Shown: positions 1 through 5,758 of the stretch, piece by piece
How positions within the stretch are numbered: position 1 is the first letter of the stretch
How the letters are laid out: each line of letters starts with the position of its first letter
From: an uncultured Clostridia bacterium
GTDB lineage: Bacteria; Bacillota; Clostridia; Oscillospirales; Acutalibacteraceae
Assembly: GCA_946186725.1 (NCBI GenBank)
Contig: CAMHOI010000051.1
Span: forward strand, 1 to 7,110
Direction: 5' to 3'
Length of the DNA stretch: 7,110 nt
Notes under the pieces: model-generated
Told to the model about the DNA's origin: nothing
The model's input: the letters and a program-made list of their open reading frames with translations, nothing else
Database searches by the model: none
Program-made: the position numbers and the translations under genes

Positions 1-31
1 AAGTAAGCGACTTCCCTGAACAGAGCACAGC

Positions 32-68
32 AATCCCCTCCGTCGTTCCCCGGCGGAGGGGATTTTGC
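32..68 (+). terminator. Intrinsic terminator of an off-window plus-strand gene
   Basis: A 14-bp stem is formed by 32-45 and 51-64 with a 5-nt loop and a single G-U pair. It is followed by a short T-tract (TTTTGCTT). The T-tract lies only on the plus-strand side, so it should end a plus-strand transcript entering from the left. A TAA at 4-6 could be the stop of that gene, but two codons are too few to tell. Confidence 0.75.
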
Positions 69-129
69 TTGGGAACGAACGCTGCCGGGACGCCCCCTTT
101 ACCAAGGGAAGCGGCGGGGCGTAGAAACG

Positions 130-163
130 AAAAAAGGGATACCCGGGCGGGTATCCCTTTTTC
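130..163 (-). terminator. Terminator of the STAS operon
   Basis: GGGATACCC (136-144) pairs with GGGTATCCC (149-157) around a 4-nt loop, flanked by A-tracts and T-tracts that extend the pairing. On the minus strand the hairpin ends in six T residues and lies 11 nt past the stop codon of the STAS gene. It could also work in the plus direction because both flanks are A/T runs. Confidence 0.88.
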
Positions 164-174
164 CGTGCGGTGCG

Positions 175-474
175 TTATTCGATGGTGAGGATGTCCGAGA
201 AGCCGGTGACCTCGAAGATCTCCATGACGGTCTCGTTGACGCGGGTGACCTTCATCTCGCCCTTGGCGATCATCTGCTTTTGCGCCGAGAGCAGCACCCG
301 CAGGCCGGCCGAGGAAATGTAATCGAGCTTTTCCATGTCGACGGTCAGCGAGGTGACGCCGTCGAGGGCGTCCTTGAGCTCGCTCTCGAGCAGGGGCGCG
401 GTGGTGGTGTCGAGCCGACCCTCGAGAGAGAGGGTGAGGAACCCGCTTTTCTTTTGCTTTTGAATGTTCAGCAT
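175..474 (-). CDS. STAS-domain anti-sigma factor antagonist (SpoIIAA/RsbV-like)
   Basis: This 99-residue protein is a single STAS domain of the usual length for SpoIIAA/RsbV/BtrV-type anti-anti-sigma factors. Such proteins bind an anti-sigma switch kinase when unphosphorylated and release when a conserved serine is phosphorylated. The signature DYISSAGLRVLL lies at residues 51-62; S55 (or S54) is the likely phosphoacceptor, judged by aligning the AGL with the SGL of SpoIIAA. The N-terminal strand with GRLDTTTAP (19-27) is also typical. The ATG at 474 is supported by GGGAGG 8 nt upstream. The gene lies 21 nt downstream of the degenerate GHKL-like gene, in one operon ended by the hairpin at 130-163. 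No sigma factor or PP2C phosphatase is in the window, so the output is unknown. The STAS family call is firm; the regulatory target is inference. Confidence 0.93.
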   Translation of the reverse strand: MLNIQKQKKSGFLTLSLEGRLDTTTAPLLESELKDALDGVTSLTVDMEKLDYISSAGLRVLLSAQKQMIAKGEMKVTRVNETVMEIFEVTGFSDILTIE

Positions 475-495
475 GATCGTTTCCTCCCGATGATC

Positions 496-1125
496 CTAAA
501 AACTCTTGTAGACCGTCATTTCGACCTTGTCGCCGGTGACGGCGATCTTGACCTCGTCGGCGATGCTGGCAACGATGGATTTCTCCAGCTCGTCCCATTC
601 CTCCTTTGCCTGCGCGCTGTCAGCGGCGTGGGCGCCGACCTCGTCACGGTACTTTCTCATCGACCAAGTCACGGCGTCCGCCGACATCGAGTAGGCCAGC
701 GGGTCGGCGAGGGTGTACCCGTCGGGCGGGATCAGACCGCGGGAATAGTAGTCCGCGGCGCCATTCGCGCTTTCGGGCGCGACGGCGCGGTTGACGATGT
801 CGCGCAGCTTGCCGGTGAAGCCCTTGGCCGCCTCGTTTTTGCCGCTGGTGGAGACCTTCAGCAGCTCCCGCCGCATCGACCCGGTCACGAGAGGCCGGGC
901 AATGAGGTGCAGCTCAAACGCGCGGCCCGTCGATTCGACCCAGAAGGTCGCGCCGGCGGCGTCGGTCAGCTGTCGCGCCAGGCCGATCGTCTCCTCCGCG
1001 AGCAGACGAAGATGGATGGCCTCCTTTTTGTTCAGCGCGCGGTAGACCGCCGAAGCGGAGGCCGCGTACAGCGCCTCCTCGACGCCTTCGCCGCTGCTTT
1101 TGATCTGAATGCTGTCTGATCTCAT
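496..1125 (-). CDS. Degenerate GHKL/RsbW-like partner of the STAS protein
   Basis: This 209-residue soluble protein probably has a histidine-kinase-type ATPase (GHKL) fold related to RsbW-type anti-sigma proteins. The clue is a helix at residues 38-50 (HLRLLAEETIGLA) that resembles the N-box of this fold, followed by a beta-hairpin-like FWVEST...FELHLIARP (61-78). The expected DxGxG ATP-binding motif is missing. Where it and the ATP lid should be there is STSGKNEAAKGFTGKLRDI (92-110). It may therefore bind the STAS protein without being an active kinase, or use a modified nucleotide site. The C-terminal 90 residues, including a charged segment (160-182), have no motif I recognise. The start at 1125 is chosen over an in-frame upstream extension because AAGGAG sits 9 nt before this ATG and a promoter lies at 1228-1257 inside the extension. 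Family placement rests on a weak motif and on being next to the STAS gene. Confidence 0.6.
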   Translation of the reverse strand: MRSDSIQIKSSGEGVEEALYAASASAVYRALNKKEAIHLRLLAEETIGLARQLTDAAGATFWVESTGRAFELHLIARPLVTGSMRRELLKVSTSGKNEAAKGFTGKLRDIVNRAVAPESANGAADYYSRGLIPPDGYTLADPLAYSMSADAVTWSMRKYRDEVGAHAADSAQAKEEWDELEKSIVASIADEVKIAVTGDKVEMTVYKSF

Positions 1126-1227
1126 TTCGTTAAACTCCTTTTGCTTGATCGACCGCGTGCGGTCAAAACGCCGTTTCCGTTTGGCCGGATCCTTGTAAGC
1201 CGGGCTTCGCGGGTCGCCTGCTTTCTT

Positions 1228-1257
1228 ATTGTATACTCTGCCGCGGCGTTCCGTCAA
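1228..1257 (-). promoter_or_regulatory. Promoter of the GHKL-like/STAS operon
   Basis: On the minus strand TTGACG (1257-1252) is followed after 16 nt by TATACA (1235-1230), or after 18 nt by TACAAT (1233-1228). Either gives a sigma-A-like promoter starting near 1220 with a leader of about 95 nt before the ATG at 1125. The leader holds a small hairpin (GACCG/CGGTC, 1151-1164) but no recognised riboswitch. Confidence 0.7.
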
Positions 1258-1291
1258 GGAAAAGTTGCGTCCCATTTCACGTGCGGCGGCG

Positions 1292-2107
1292 CTATCTCTC
1301 GATCTCCATGCCGTCGTAGGAGACGGCGAAGCCGTGCGCGGCGGCAATGGGAACGAAGTCGTCGTAGCCGGCGTGCAGCCCGTTGTGGGAGAAGTGGTTG
1401 AGCACCATCACGGTGCTCTCGTCGACGAGCCCCTCGCGGCGCATCCATTCCCGGCAGAGGAGGTTGCGCTCCAGCCCCATGTGGGTGGGGTAGGTCAGCC
1501 CGCCCTTTGCCCCCTCGGTGCAGTCCAGCGAGACCAGGTCGAAGCGCGTCCCGTGCGCGGTCAGGTATGCCCGGGTCTCCTCGGGGAAGAGACCGGTGTC
1601 GTGGGCGTAGAGCAGGGTCGTTTCCCCGTCCGAGACGACGTAGAGATAGGGATGGTCGGTCGAATGTGCGGCCTTGAGCGCGGTGACGGTATACCGTCCC
1701 GCCGAAAAGGGGACGAAGGGCGCGACCCGGATGAAACGCAGGCGCTTTCGCTCGATCGCGGGCAGCAGCGGCTCCACGTCCTCACTGCCGTAGAGGGTGA
1801 GGCCGTACGCCGGCGCGGGATGGGTGAAGCCGTTGTCCAGGTAGACAAGCTCCTGCGGGCAGAAGTGGTCCTCATGCACGTGGGTGATCAGGCAGTGCCG
1901 CACGCCGCTCAGGTTGATCCCGCGGGCCATGCAATGGGAGAACGTGTCGCAGGGGAAGTCGATCAGCAGGGCGTCGTCGATCAGCGCCTGGGAGCGGGTG
2001 CGCACGTTTCTGCCGCCGCGGGAAAGGGCGTTCCTGCAGGTTTCGCAGTCGCAGAAGAGGGCGGGCACGCCCTCCGCCGCGCCCGTGCCGAGATAGGTCA
2101 GCTTCAC
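1292..2107 (-). CDS. PhnP-like metallo-beta-lactamase-fold hydrolase
   Basis: This 271-residue cytoplasmic enzyme has the metallo-beta-lactamase fold. The metal-binding HxHxDH motif is at 76-81 (HVHEDH), and further likely ligands are H148 or H152, D170 in YAHDTG, and H238 or H241 in NHFSHN. The N-terminal LGTGAAEGVPALFCDCETC (6-24) with C19, C21 and C24 resembles the start of PhnP, a cyclic phosphodiesterase that carries an extra structural zinc site. This suggests a phosphodiesterase, but no phosphonate (phn) genes are nearby, so the substrate is unknown. The start is GTG at 2107: AAGGAG lies 8 nt upstream and the LTYLGTG opening strand follows at once. An in-frame upstream extension would run through the promoter and is rejected. 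The gene has its own promoter at 2141-2169 and is divergent from the serpin. No terminator is visible after its stop, so some readthrough into the STAS operon is possible. Confidence 0.85.
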   Translation of the reverse strand: MKLTYLGTGAAEGVPALFCDCETCRNALSRGGRNVRTRSQALIDDALLIDFPCDTFSHCMARGINLSGVRHCLITHVHEDHFCPQELVYLDNGFTHPAPAYGLTLYGSEDVEPLLPAIERKRLRFIRVAPFVPFSAGRYTVTALKAAHSTDHPYLYVVSDGETTLLYAHDTGLFPEETRAYLTAHGTRFDLVSLDCTEGAKGGLTYPTHMGLERNLLCREWMRREGLVDESTVMVLNHFSHNGLHAGYDDFVPIAAAHGFAVSYDGMEIER

Positions 2108-2140
2108 GGTATCAGCTCCTTGCGGTGCGGTTCTGCCTCC

Positions 2141-2169
2141 TTTATACCCCGGCGGGCGGCGGGAGTCAA
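2141..2169 (-). promoter_or_regulatory. Promoter of the PhnP-like hydrolase
   Basis: On the minus strand TTGACT (2169-2164) and TATAAA (2146-2141) are separated by 17 nt, an almost ideal sigma-A promoter. Transcription should begin near 2134, giving a leader of about 27 nt with AAGGAG before the GTG start. Confidence 0.82.
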
Positions 2170-2193
2170 GAGGGAAAACCGTTTTCCTTGACA
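2165..2193. promoter_or_regulatory. Palindrome between divergent promoters, candidate operator
   Basis: GGAAAAC (2173-2179) and GTTTTCC (2181-2187) form a perfect inverted repeat around one base. It is extended outward by GTCAA (2165-2169) and TTGAC (2188-2192) after a 3-nt bulge on the left arm. The left end is the -35 box of the hydrolase promoter. The right end belongs to a TTGACA (2188-2193), a consensus -35 box facing the serpin, though no good -10 box follows at 16-18 nt. A regulator bound here would touch both divergent genes. No T-run makes it a convincing terminator. Confidence 0.5.
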
Positions 2194-2271
2194 AAAAGGA
2201 GAGAGGGCGGGCGTGCTGAGGGTGCGAGGTTTCACGGATTTCTTCGTATAAGAGGAGAAGGAGGGGATCCA

Positions 2272-3555
2272 ATGAACGCTCGACGCGTGACCGCGATTCT
2301 TCTGGCGGCGCTTCTGCTGGCGCTGCCGGTGGGCTGTGCACAAGCGCAGACCGACGCCTCGGACGGGGCTCGGGGAGGGCCGGGCATCGAGCCGGTGAGC
2401 ACCGCGTCTGTCGGCGGGGGCAGCGGGACAACCAATCTGATGGCGGGAATCACGGCGCAGAGGGTCTCTGCGCGCGCCGCCTCGCAGGCGGAGCGGGCCG
2501 CGACGGTGGATTTCGCTTTCCGGCTCTTGAAACAGACGAAAAAAGAGGGCGAGAACGCGCTGATCTCGCCCCTTTCGGTGCTCGCGGCGCTGGGCATGAC
2601 CGCCAACGGCGCCCGCGGAGGCACCCTCGTGCAGATGGAACAGACCTTGGGGCTGTCGTCTGCCGAGCTGAACAACCTGATACACGCCTGCCGCGTTACG
2701 GCGGAGGACGACCCCCTCAGGATGGCCAACGCCATCTGGTTCCGGGACGCCGTTGACTTTACGCCAGAGCCCGCCTTTCTGCAAACCAACGCCGACTGGT
2801 ACGGCGCGGGCGCCTACCGCGCCCCGTTTGACGCGAGCATCCGCCGGGAGATCAACGACTGGGTCAGTGTGCACACCGGCGGCAGGATCCCCGGAATCTT
2901 GGATCGCGCGCCGACCGACGCGGATATGATCTTGGTCAACGCCCTTGCCTTTGACGGGACGTGGGAGCAGTCCTTCCGAAAGGAGGACGTCGTCAAGCGT
3001 GATTTCATCCGCGAGGACGGCATCCGGCAGGCGGCCGATTTCATGAGCGGAAGCGTGGACGTCTACCTGGAGAACGACAAGGCGACCGGCTTTATCAAGC
3101 CCTACGCGGGCGGCTATACCTTTGCGGCCCTGCTGCCCAAGGCGGGCGTGACGGTGGACGACCTTGTCGCCTCGCTCGACGGGGCGGCGCTGCAAGCCCT
3201 GACGGAGAGTGCGCGGCGTCTTGACGTGGACGTGGCCCTGCCCAGGTTCAGGACGGAGTTCAGCGCCGATCTGAGGCAGGCGTTGTCAGCGATGGGCATG
3301 ACCGACGCCTTTACGCAGTCGGCAGACTTCTCCGGCATCAGCGCGGGGCTGTATATCAGCGCCGTGCTGCACAAGACCTTCCTTGAGGTGGACGAGAAGG
3401 GCACCTGTGCCGCCGCGGCCGCCGCCGTGATTATGAACAGGAAGGCCGCCCTGACAGAAAAGAAGACCGTCCGGCTGGATCGTCCCTTCGTCTATCTGAT
3501 CCAGCGCGACGGCGTGCCCGTCTTTCTCGGCACGCTGATGGACGCGGAAGGATAA
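2272..3555 (+). CDS. Serpin (serine protease inhibitor), predicted lipoprotein
   Basis: This 427-residue protein is a full-length serpin, a suicide inhibitor that traps proteases by inserting its cleaved reactive loop. An export signal (1-21) ends in LPVG before C22, a probable lipoprotein site, so it should sit on the outer face of the membrane. A Gly/Ser/Thr-rich linker (31-60) leads into the domain. Serpin landmarks are ISPLSVLAALGMTANGARG (98-116), NAIWF (153-157), LVNALAFDGTWEQSF (221-235), ALPRF (322-326) and RLDRPFVYLI (401-410). The reactive-loop hinge EKGTCAAAAAA (375-385) has the small residues needed for inhibition. Counting 14 residues from G377 (P15) puts P1 at K391, with R390 at P2, suggesting trypsin-like targets. 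P13 is Cys where Glu is usual. The ATG at 2272 has a very strong AAGGAGG site (2258-2264). It is a single gene that ends at the shared terminator 3560-3592. Confidence 0.96.
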   Translation: MNARRVTAILLAALLLALPVGCAQAQTDASDGARGGPGIEPVSTASVGGGSGTTNLMAGITAQRVSARAASQAERAATVDFAFRLLKQTKKEGENALISPLSVLAALGMTANGARGGTLVQMEQTLGLSSAELNNLIHACRVTAEDDPLRMANAIWFRDAVDFTPEPAFLQTNADWYGAGAYRAPFDASIRREINDWVSVHTGGRIPGILDRAPTDADMILVNALAFDGTWEQSFRKEDVVKRDFIREDGIRQAADFMSGSVDVYLENDKATGFIKPYAGGYTFAALLPKAGVTVDDLVASLDGAALQALTESARRLDVDVALPRFRTEFSADLRQALSAMGMTDAFTQSADFSGISAGLYISAVLHKTFLEVDEKGTCAAAAAAVIMNRKAALTEKKTVRLDRPFVYLIQRDGVPVFLGTLMDAEG

Positions 3556-3559
3556 CGAC

Positions 3560-3592
3560 GCAAAAAAAGACCGCGGAAGCGGTCTTTTTTGC
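3560..3592. terminator. Bidirectional terminator shared by two convergent genes
   Basis: GACCGC (3569-3574) pairs with GCGGTC (3579-3584) around a GGAA loop, extended by seven A and six T residues on either side. It ends with T-runs on both strands. The serpin stop is 4 nt to its left and the TipAS-like stop 2 nt to its right, so it closes both transcripts. Confidence 0.92.
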
Positions 3593-3594
3593 TG

Positions 3595-3957
3595 TTAGGG
3601 TGTTGCGCAGTACGCCCGGATGGCGGCGCTGGCGAAGCGGGCGGTACCGGGGCCGCCCGCGGCGTCGATGAAGGCCGTGAAACGCCCGTCGGCGGCGTAC
3701 ATCTCGCCCAGCCCCGCGAGGATCTCGCCGGTGCAGGGGTAGAAGCGGGCGGTGATATAACGCTGCAGGTCGGCGATCGCCTCCTGCGCCTCGGGCGAGC
3801 AGGGGTCGCTCTCCTTCAGCGTGCCCAGGCGGGCGAAGAGTGCGGTCAGCCCTTCGGCTGCGGCGGCGGGGTCGCTCCCCTTGGCCTCAAAGGCGCGCCA
3901 CGCTTCGGTGCCGCCCCAGCGGCGCCTCGCCTCCTCGGCGTAGACGTCGCGGCTCAT
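3595..3957 (-). CDS. Stand-alone TipAS-like antibiotic-recognition domain protein
   Basis: This 120-residue protein is a TipAS-type domain, the helical C-terminal half of MerR-family TipAL regulators. TipAS binds thiopeptides and similar compounds. Seen here are YAEEARRRWGGTEAWR (6-21), the usual N-terminal helix, and RFYPCTGEILAGLG (71-84) followed by MYAADGRFTAFID (86-98), the most conserved part of the family. C75 in FYPC seems to correspond to the cysteine that reacts with thiopeptides in TipAS; that mapping is from memory. The MerR DNA-binding half is absent, so the protein cannot act as TipAL does; it could sequester a ligand or sense one through a partner. The start ATG at 3957 overlaps the stop of the upstream membrane-protein gene (ATGA), which implies translational coupling. 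A longer in-frame extension upstream lies wholly inside that gene and is rejected. Confidence 0.87.
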   Translation of the reverse strand: MSRDVYAEEARRRWGGTEAWRAFEAKGSDPAAAAEGLTALFARLGTLKESDPCSPEAQEAIADLQRYITARFYPCTGEILAGLGEMYAADGRFTAFIDAAGGPGTARFASAAIRAYCATP

Positions 3958-4562
3958 GCGGCGCTCTCGCCCTCGCGGCGGACGAAGAAGACGGAGAGGA
4001 TCATCGCGGCGAGCAGGAGCAGCTCCGCCAGATAGGGGAGCAGAGCCATCACGTTGGCGGCGACCACCCGGGCGGGCACGTCCGGCGTGGCGCCCATGCG
4101 GGCGACGGACATCCCCGCCGCGACGAGGATATAGATCCGCAGTCCCATGCTCCCGAGCCCGGTCAGCAGGGTCAGCAGGCGCCACACGCCCTTGAGCAGT
4201 CCCCTCATGGTCAGCAGGCCAAAGAGCAGGAAGAGGAAAAAGACCGCGTATTTGGTCACGTTTATCACGTTGACGCTGCGGCGGAAGAAAAAGGCGAAGC
4301 ACGCCGTGGCGCAGTAATAGGCGGCGAGCGGCAGCAGGGTCAGCGCGGGCGTGCGCTCGATCCGGCAGCACAGCACGAAGTAGGCCAGCGCGCATCCCGT
4401 CATGGCAAGGGGCCGGGCGATGGAGAGAAGAACGGCGTTCAGCGGGGGATTGAGGTCGATGTAATAGGCGACGATGACGCAGAAGCTGATCGCGGCCATG
4501 GCGGCGCCGATAAGGGCGAGAGTCAAGAGGATCTTCTTGTTCCTGACAGAGATTTGACGCAT
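3954..4562 (-). CDS. Multi-pass membrane protein of unknown function
   Basis: This 202-residue protein is mostly hydrophobic, with about six predicted membrane helices near residues 11-34, 41-66, 73-93, 103-118, 128-152 and 168-194. The N-terminus is basic (MRQISVRNKK) and loops are short, with Arg-rich turns (for example FFRRS at 92-96). No catalytic or transporter motif was recognised, and there is no ATPase gene beside it. The ATG at 4562 is chosen because AAGGAG lies 8 nt before it; the alternative GTG at 4571 would abut the ribosome site. Its last codons overlap the TipAS-like gene by 4 nt. That arrangement suggests the two products are made in fixed proportion and may act together, which is inference only. 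Confidence 0.82.
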   Translation of the reverse strand: MRQISVRNKKILLTLALIGAAMAAISFCVIVAYYIDLNPPLNAVLLSIARPLAMTGCALAYFVLCCRIERTPALTLLPLAAYYCATACFAFFFRRSVNVINVTKYAVFFLFLLFGLLTMRGLLKGVWRLLTLLTGLGSMGLRIYILVAAGMSVARMGATPDVPARVVAANVMALLPYLAELLLLAAMILSVFFVRREGESAA

Positions 4563-4598
4563 GCCGATCACTCCTTTTCCGTTTGAGAATCCGCCATC

Positions 4599-4627
4599 AG
4601 CATATCATACCGGCCGCTCGCTGTCAA
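4599..4627 (-). promoter_or_regulatory. Promoter of the membrane protein/TipAS operon
   Basis: On the minus strand a consensus TTGACA (4627-4622) is followed after 17 nt by TATGCT (4604-4599), preceded by an overlapping TATGAT. The start site should be near 4592, giving a leader of about 30 nt that carries the AAGGAG site used for the ATG at 4562. Confidence 0.85.
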
Positions 4628-4670
4628 GCAGGAGCCAAGCCGACGCGCCGCTGAGCGGCAGGCGCGGGGT

Positions 4671-4707
4671 AAAGAAAAACCGGCGCGATTGCAAGGCCGC
4701 GCCGGTT
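4671..4707 (-). terminator. Terminator of the duplicated-module operon
   Basis: AACCGGCGCG (4678-4687) pairs with CGCGCCGGTT (4698-4707), a 10-bp stem with a 10-nt loop. Read on the minus strand it ends in TTTTTCTTT. It lies about 75 nt past the stop of the one-module gene, and two other hairpins sit in between. Confidence 0.82.
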
Positions 4708-4719
4708 CCGCGTCAGATC

Positions 4720-4774
4720 CTCTTCCGTTCAGAAGAGAGCCGCCCCGGGATGCCTTCCTTACGGCCCCGGGGCG
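4720..4774. other. Two extra hairpins in the 3' region of the module operon
   Basis: CTCTTC (4720-4725) pairs with GAAGAG (4732-4737). CGCCCCGGG (4741-4749) pairs with CCCGGGGCG (4766-4774), a 9-bp GC-rich stem with a 16-nt loop. On the minus-strand transcript both come before the T-tract terminator at 4671-4707. On the plus strand the second stem is followed by GGTTTTG, a weak terminator shape, but no plus-strand gene precedes it. They may protect the mRNA 3' end or be a backup terminator. Confidence 0.5.
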
Positions 4775-4781
4775 GGTTTTG

Positions 4782-5744
4782 TTATCGGATCCCAAGCAGG
4801 GCCCGGACAGCGTCCTCATCCATGACGGCGTCGTAGGCCTTCGGCCCGACGTTGTGGCCGAGGATGACGCGCGGCTCGTTGGTCAGCAGCCAGTTGCGGC
4901 CCGAAAAGGCCTGCACGGCACGGGGATTGCCGGGCGCGCGCCAGTCGGCGCCGATGGCCGCGGCGACCTTGCCGACGGCGGAGGGCTCCTTGACCCAGGC
5001 GGTGTAGGCCACCAGGCATCCCTTGACGGCGCCGCCGTCGAGGTGGGTGTTGTGCCCCCAGAAGTGGAGAATGGTGCCCACCGCGCCCTTGTCGCGGGCG
5101 GGCGCGCCCGTCAGGTCGGAGCCCGTCAGGCGGACCTCGATGCGGTCGTCAAAGACCGCTGCCTGTTCCTCGGGCAGGTGCAGCACGCCCACGGTGTGCT
5201 CCAGCTCCCAGGGAAGGTAGTAAAGCGCCTTCGGCGGGGCGGGATGGGGCTGATCGTCGGCGACCGCCCATCCCTCTCCGGTGCAGGTCAGCAGCAGGAT
5301 GCGCCCCAGACAGACAGTGATGGGCTCGTCGTCCTCGATCTCGGCGTCCGCGACCTTGTAGACGGCGCCGATGGAAAGGAGCTGGTCGTATTCTTTGGAG
5401 GCGGGGACCATGTTCTCCCCGTTGACTCGCCAGGTCATGTAGGTCTGCGCCTCGCTCGGCAGGACCATGGAGAGGAAAAAGGGATCGCGGAGCTTGCTCA
5501 CGGGAACGATCCCGTCGAAGGGATCGGGATTGTTTTTGCTGTTCAGCAGGCGGTGTCCGGCCCAAATGACCGAACCCTGCCCGCTGACCTTGACGCGGGT
5601 CAGGCGGTCCAGCGATTCGGCGTTGAGCCGGTAGGGGCCGCCGTCAATGACGACGTCGTCCGCGGCGGCGGGGAGGCAGGCGGAAACGTCATCGGCCGGA
5701 GTCAGCCCGGCGCTCCTGACCGCTTCGTCCAGAGAAAAGCGCAT
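4782..5744 (-). CDS. Single-module paralogue of the preceding protein's C-terminus, unknown function
   Basis: This 320-residue protein matches the C-terminal ~330 residues of the preceding gene's product over almost its whole length; I recognise no known family. Shared blocks, numbered here, are GGPY (35-38), FDGIVPVSKLRDP (76-88), LPSEAQTYM (95-103), RVNGENM (106-112), LYYLPW (174-179), LTGSD (206-210), LHFW (226-229), WVKEPSAVGKV (250-260), FSGRN (280-284) and LGHNVGPKAYDAVMD (295-309). The last 41 residues are 25/41 identical to the paralogue. No signal peptide or membrane helix is visible at the N-terminus (MRFSLDEAVR), so it may stay in the cytoplasm. The ATG at 5744 has AGGGG 8 nt upstream and lies 14 nt past the previous stop, so the genes are co-transcribed. 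A longer in-frame extension upstream overlaps the previous gene in another frame and is rejected. Function is unknown. Confidence 0.88.
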   Translation of the reverse strand: MRFSLDEAVRSAGLTPADDVSACLPAAADDVVIDGGPYRLNAESLDRLTRVKVSGQGSVIWAGHRLLNSKNNPDPFDGIVPVSKLRDPFFLSMVLPSEAQTYMTWRVNGENMVPASKEYDQLLSIGAVYKVADAEIEDDEPITVCLGRILLLTCTGEGWAVADDQPHPAPPKALYYLPWELEHTVGVLHLPEEQAAVFDDRIEVRLTGSDLTGAPARDKGAVGTILHFWGHNTHLDGGAVKGCLVAYTAWVKEPSAVGKVAAAIGADWRAPGNPRAVQAFSGRNWLLTNEPRVILGHNVGPKAYDAVMDEDAVRALLGIR

Positions 5745-5758
5745 AATAGAGGCCCCTT

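Noticed and set aside
1126..1220. Riboswitch in the ~95-nt leader of the STAS operon
   Set aside because: Only a 5-bp hairpin (1151-1164) is visible, with no conserved aptamer sequence and no terminator-antiterminator arrangement.
1126..1347. Upstream in-frame extension of the GHKL-like gene
   Set aside because: It would run through the promoter at 1228-1257 and into the hydrolase gene. The ATG at 1125 has a good ribosome site and begins the protein-like sequence.
280..2191. Long plus-strand open frames opposite the STAS, GHKL-like and hydrolase genes
   Set aside because: They are antisense to genes with recognisable motifs, have Arg/Gly/Val-rich composition typical of GC-rich shadows, and lack fitting ribosome sites.
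2247..2252. TATAAG as a -10 box for the serpin
   Set aside because: Transcription would start inside or just past the ribosome site (2252-2266), and no -35 box lies 17 nt upstream.
2108..2431. Upstream in-frame extension of the hydrolase gene
   Set aside because: It crosses the hydrolase promoter and the serpin start. The fold begins exactly at the GTG at 2107, which has AAGGAG at proper spacing.
2104..3195. Long minus-strand open frame opposite the serpin
   Set aside because: It is antisense to a clear serpin, has low-complexity Arg/Gly-rich composition, and crosses the intergenic control region.
4563..4781. Small plus-strand gene or RNA in the intergenic region
   Set aside because: No plus-strand promoter with a proper -10 box was found, and the sequence is explained by the minus-strand promoter and hairpins.
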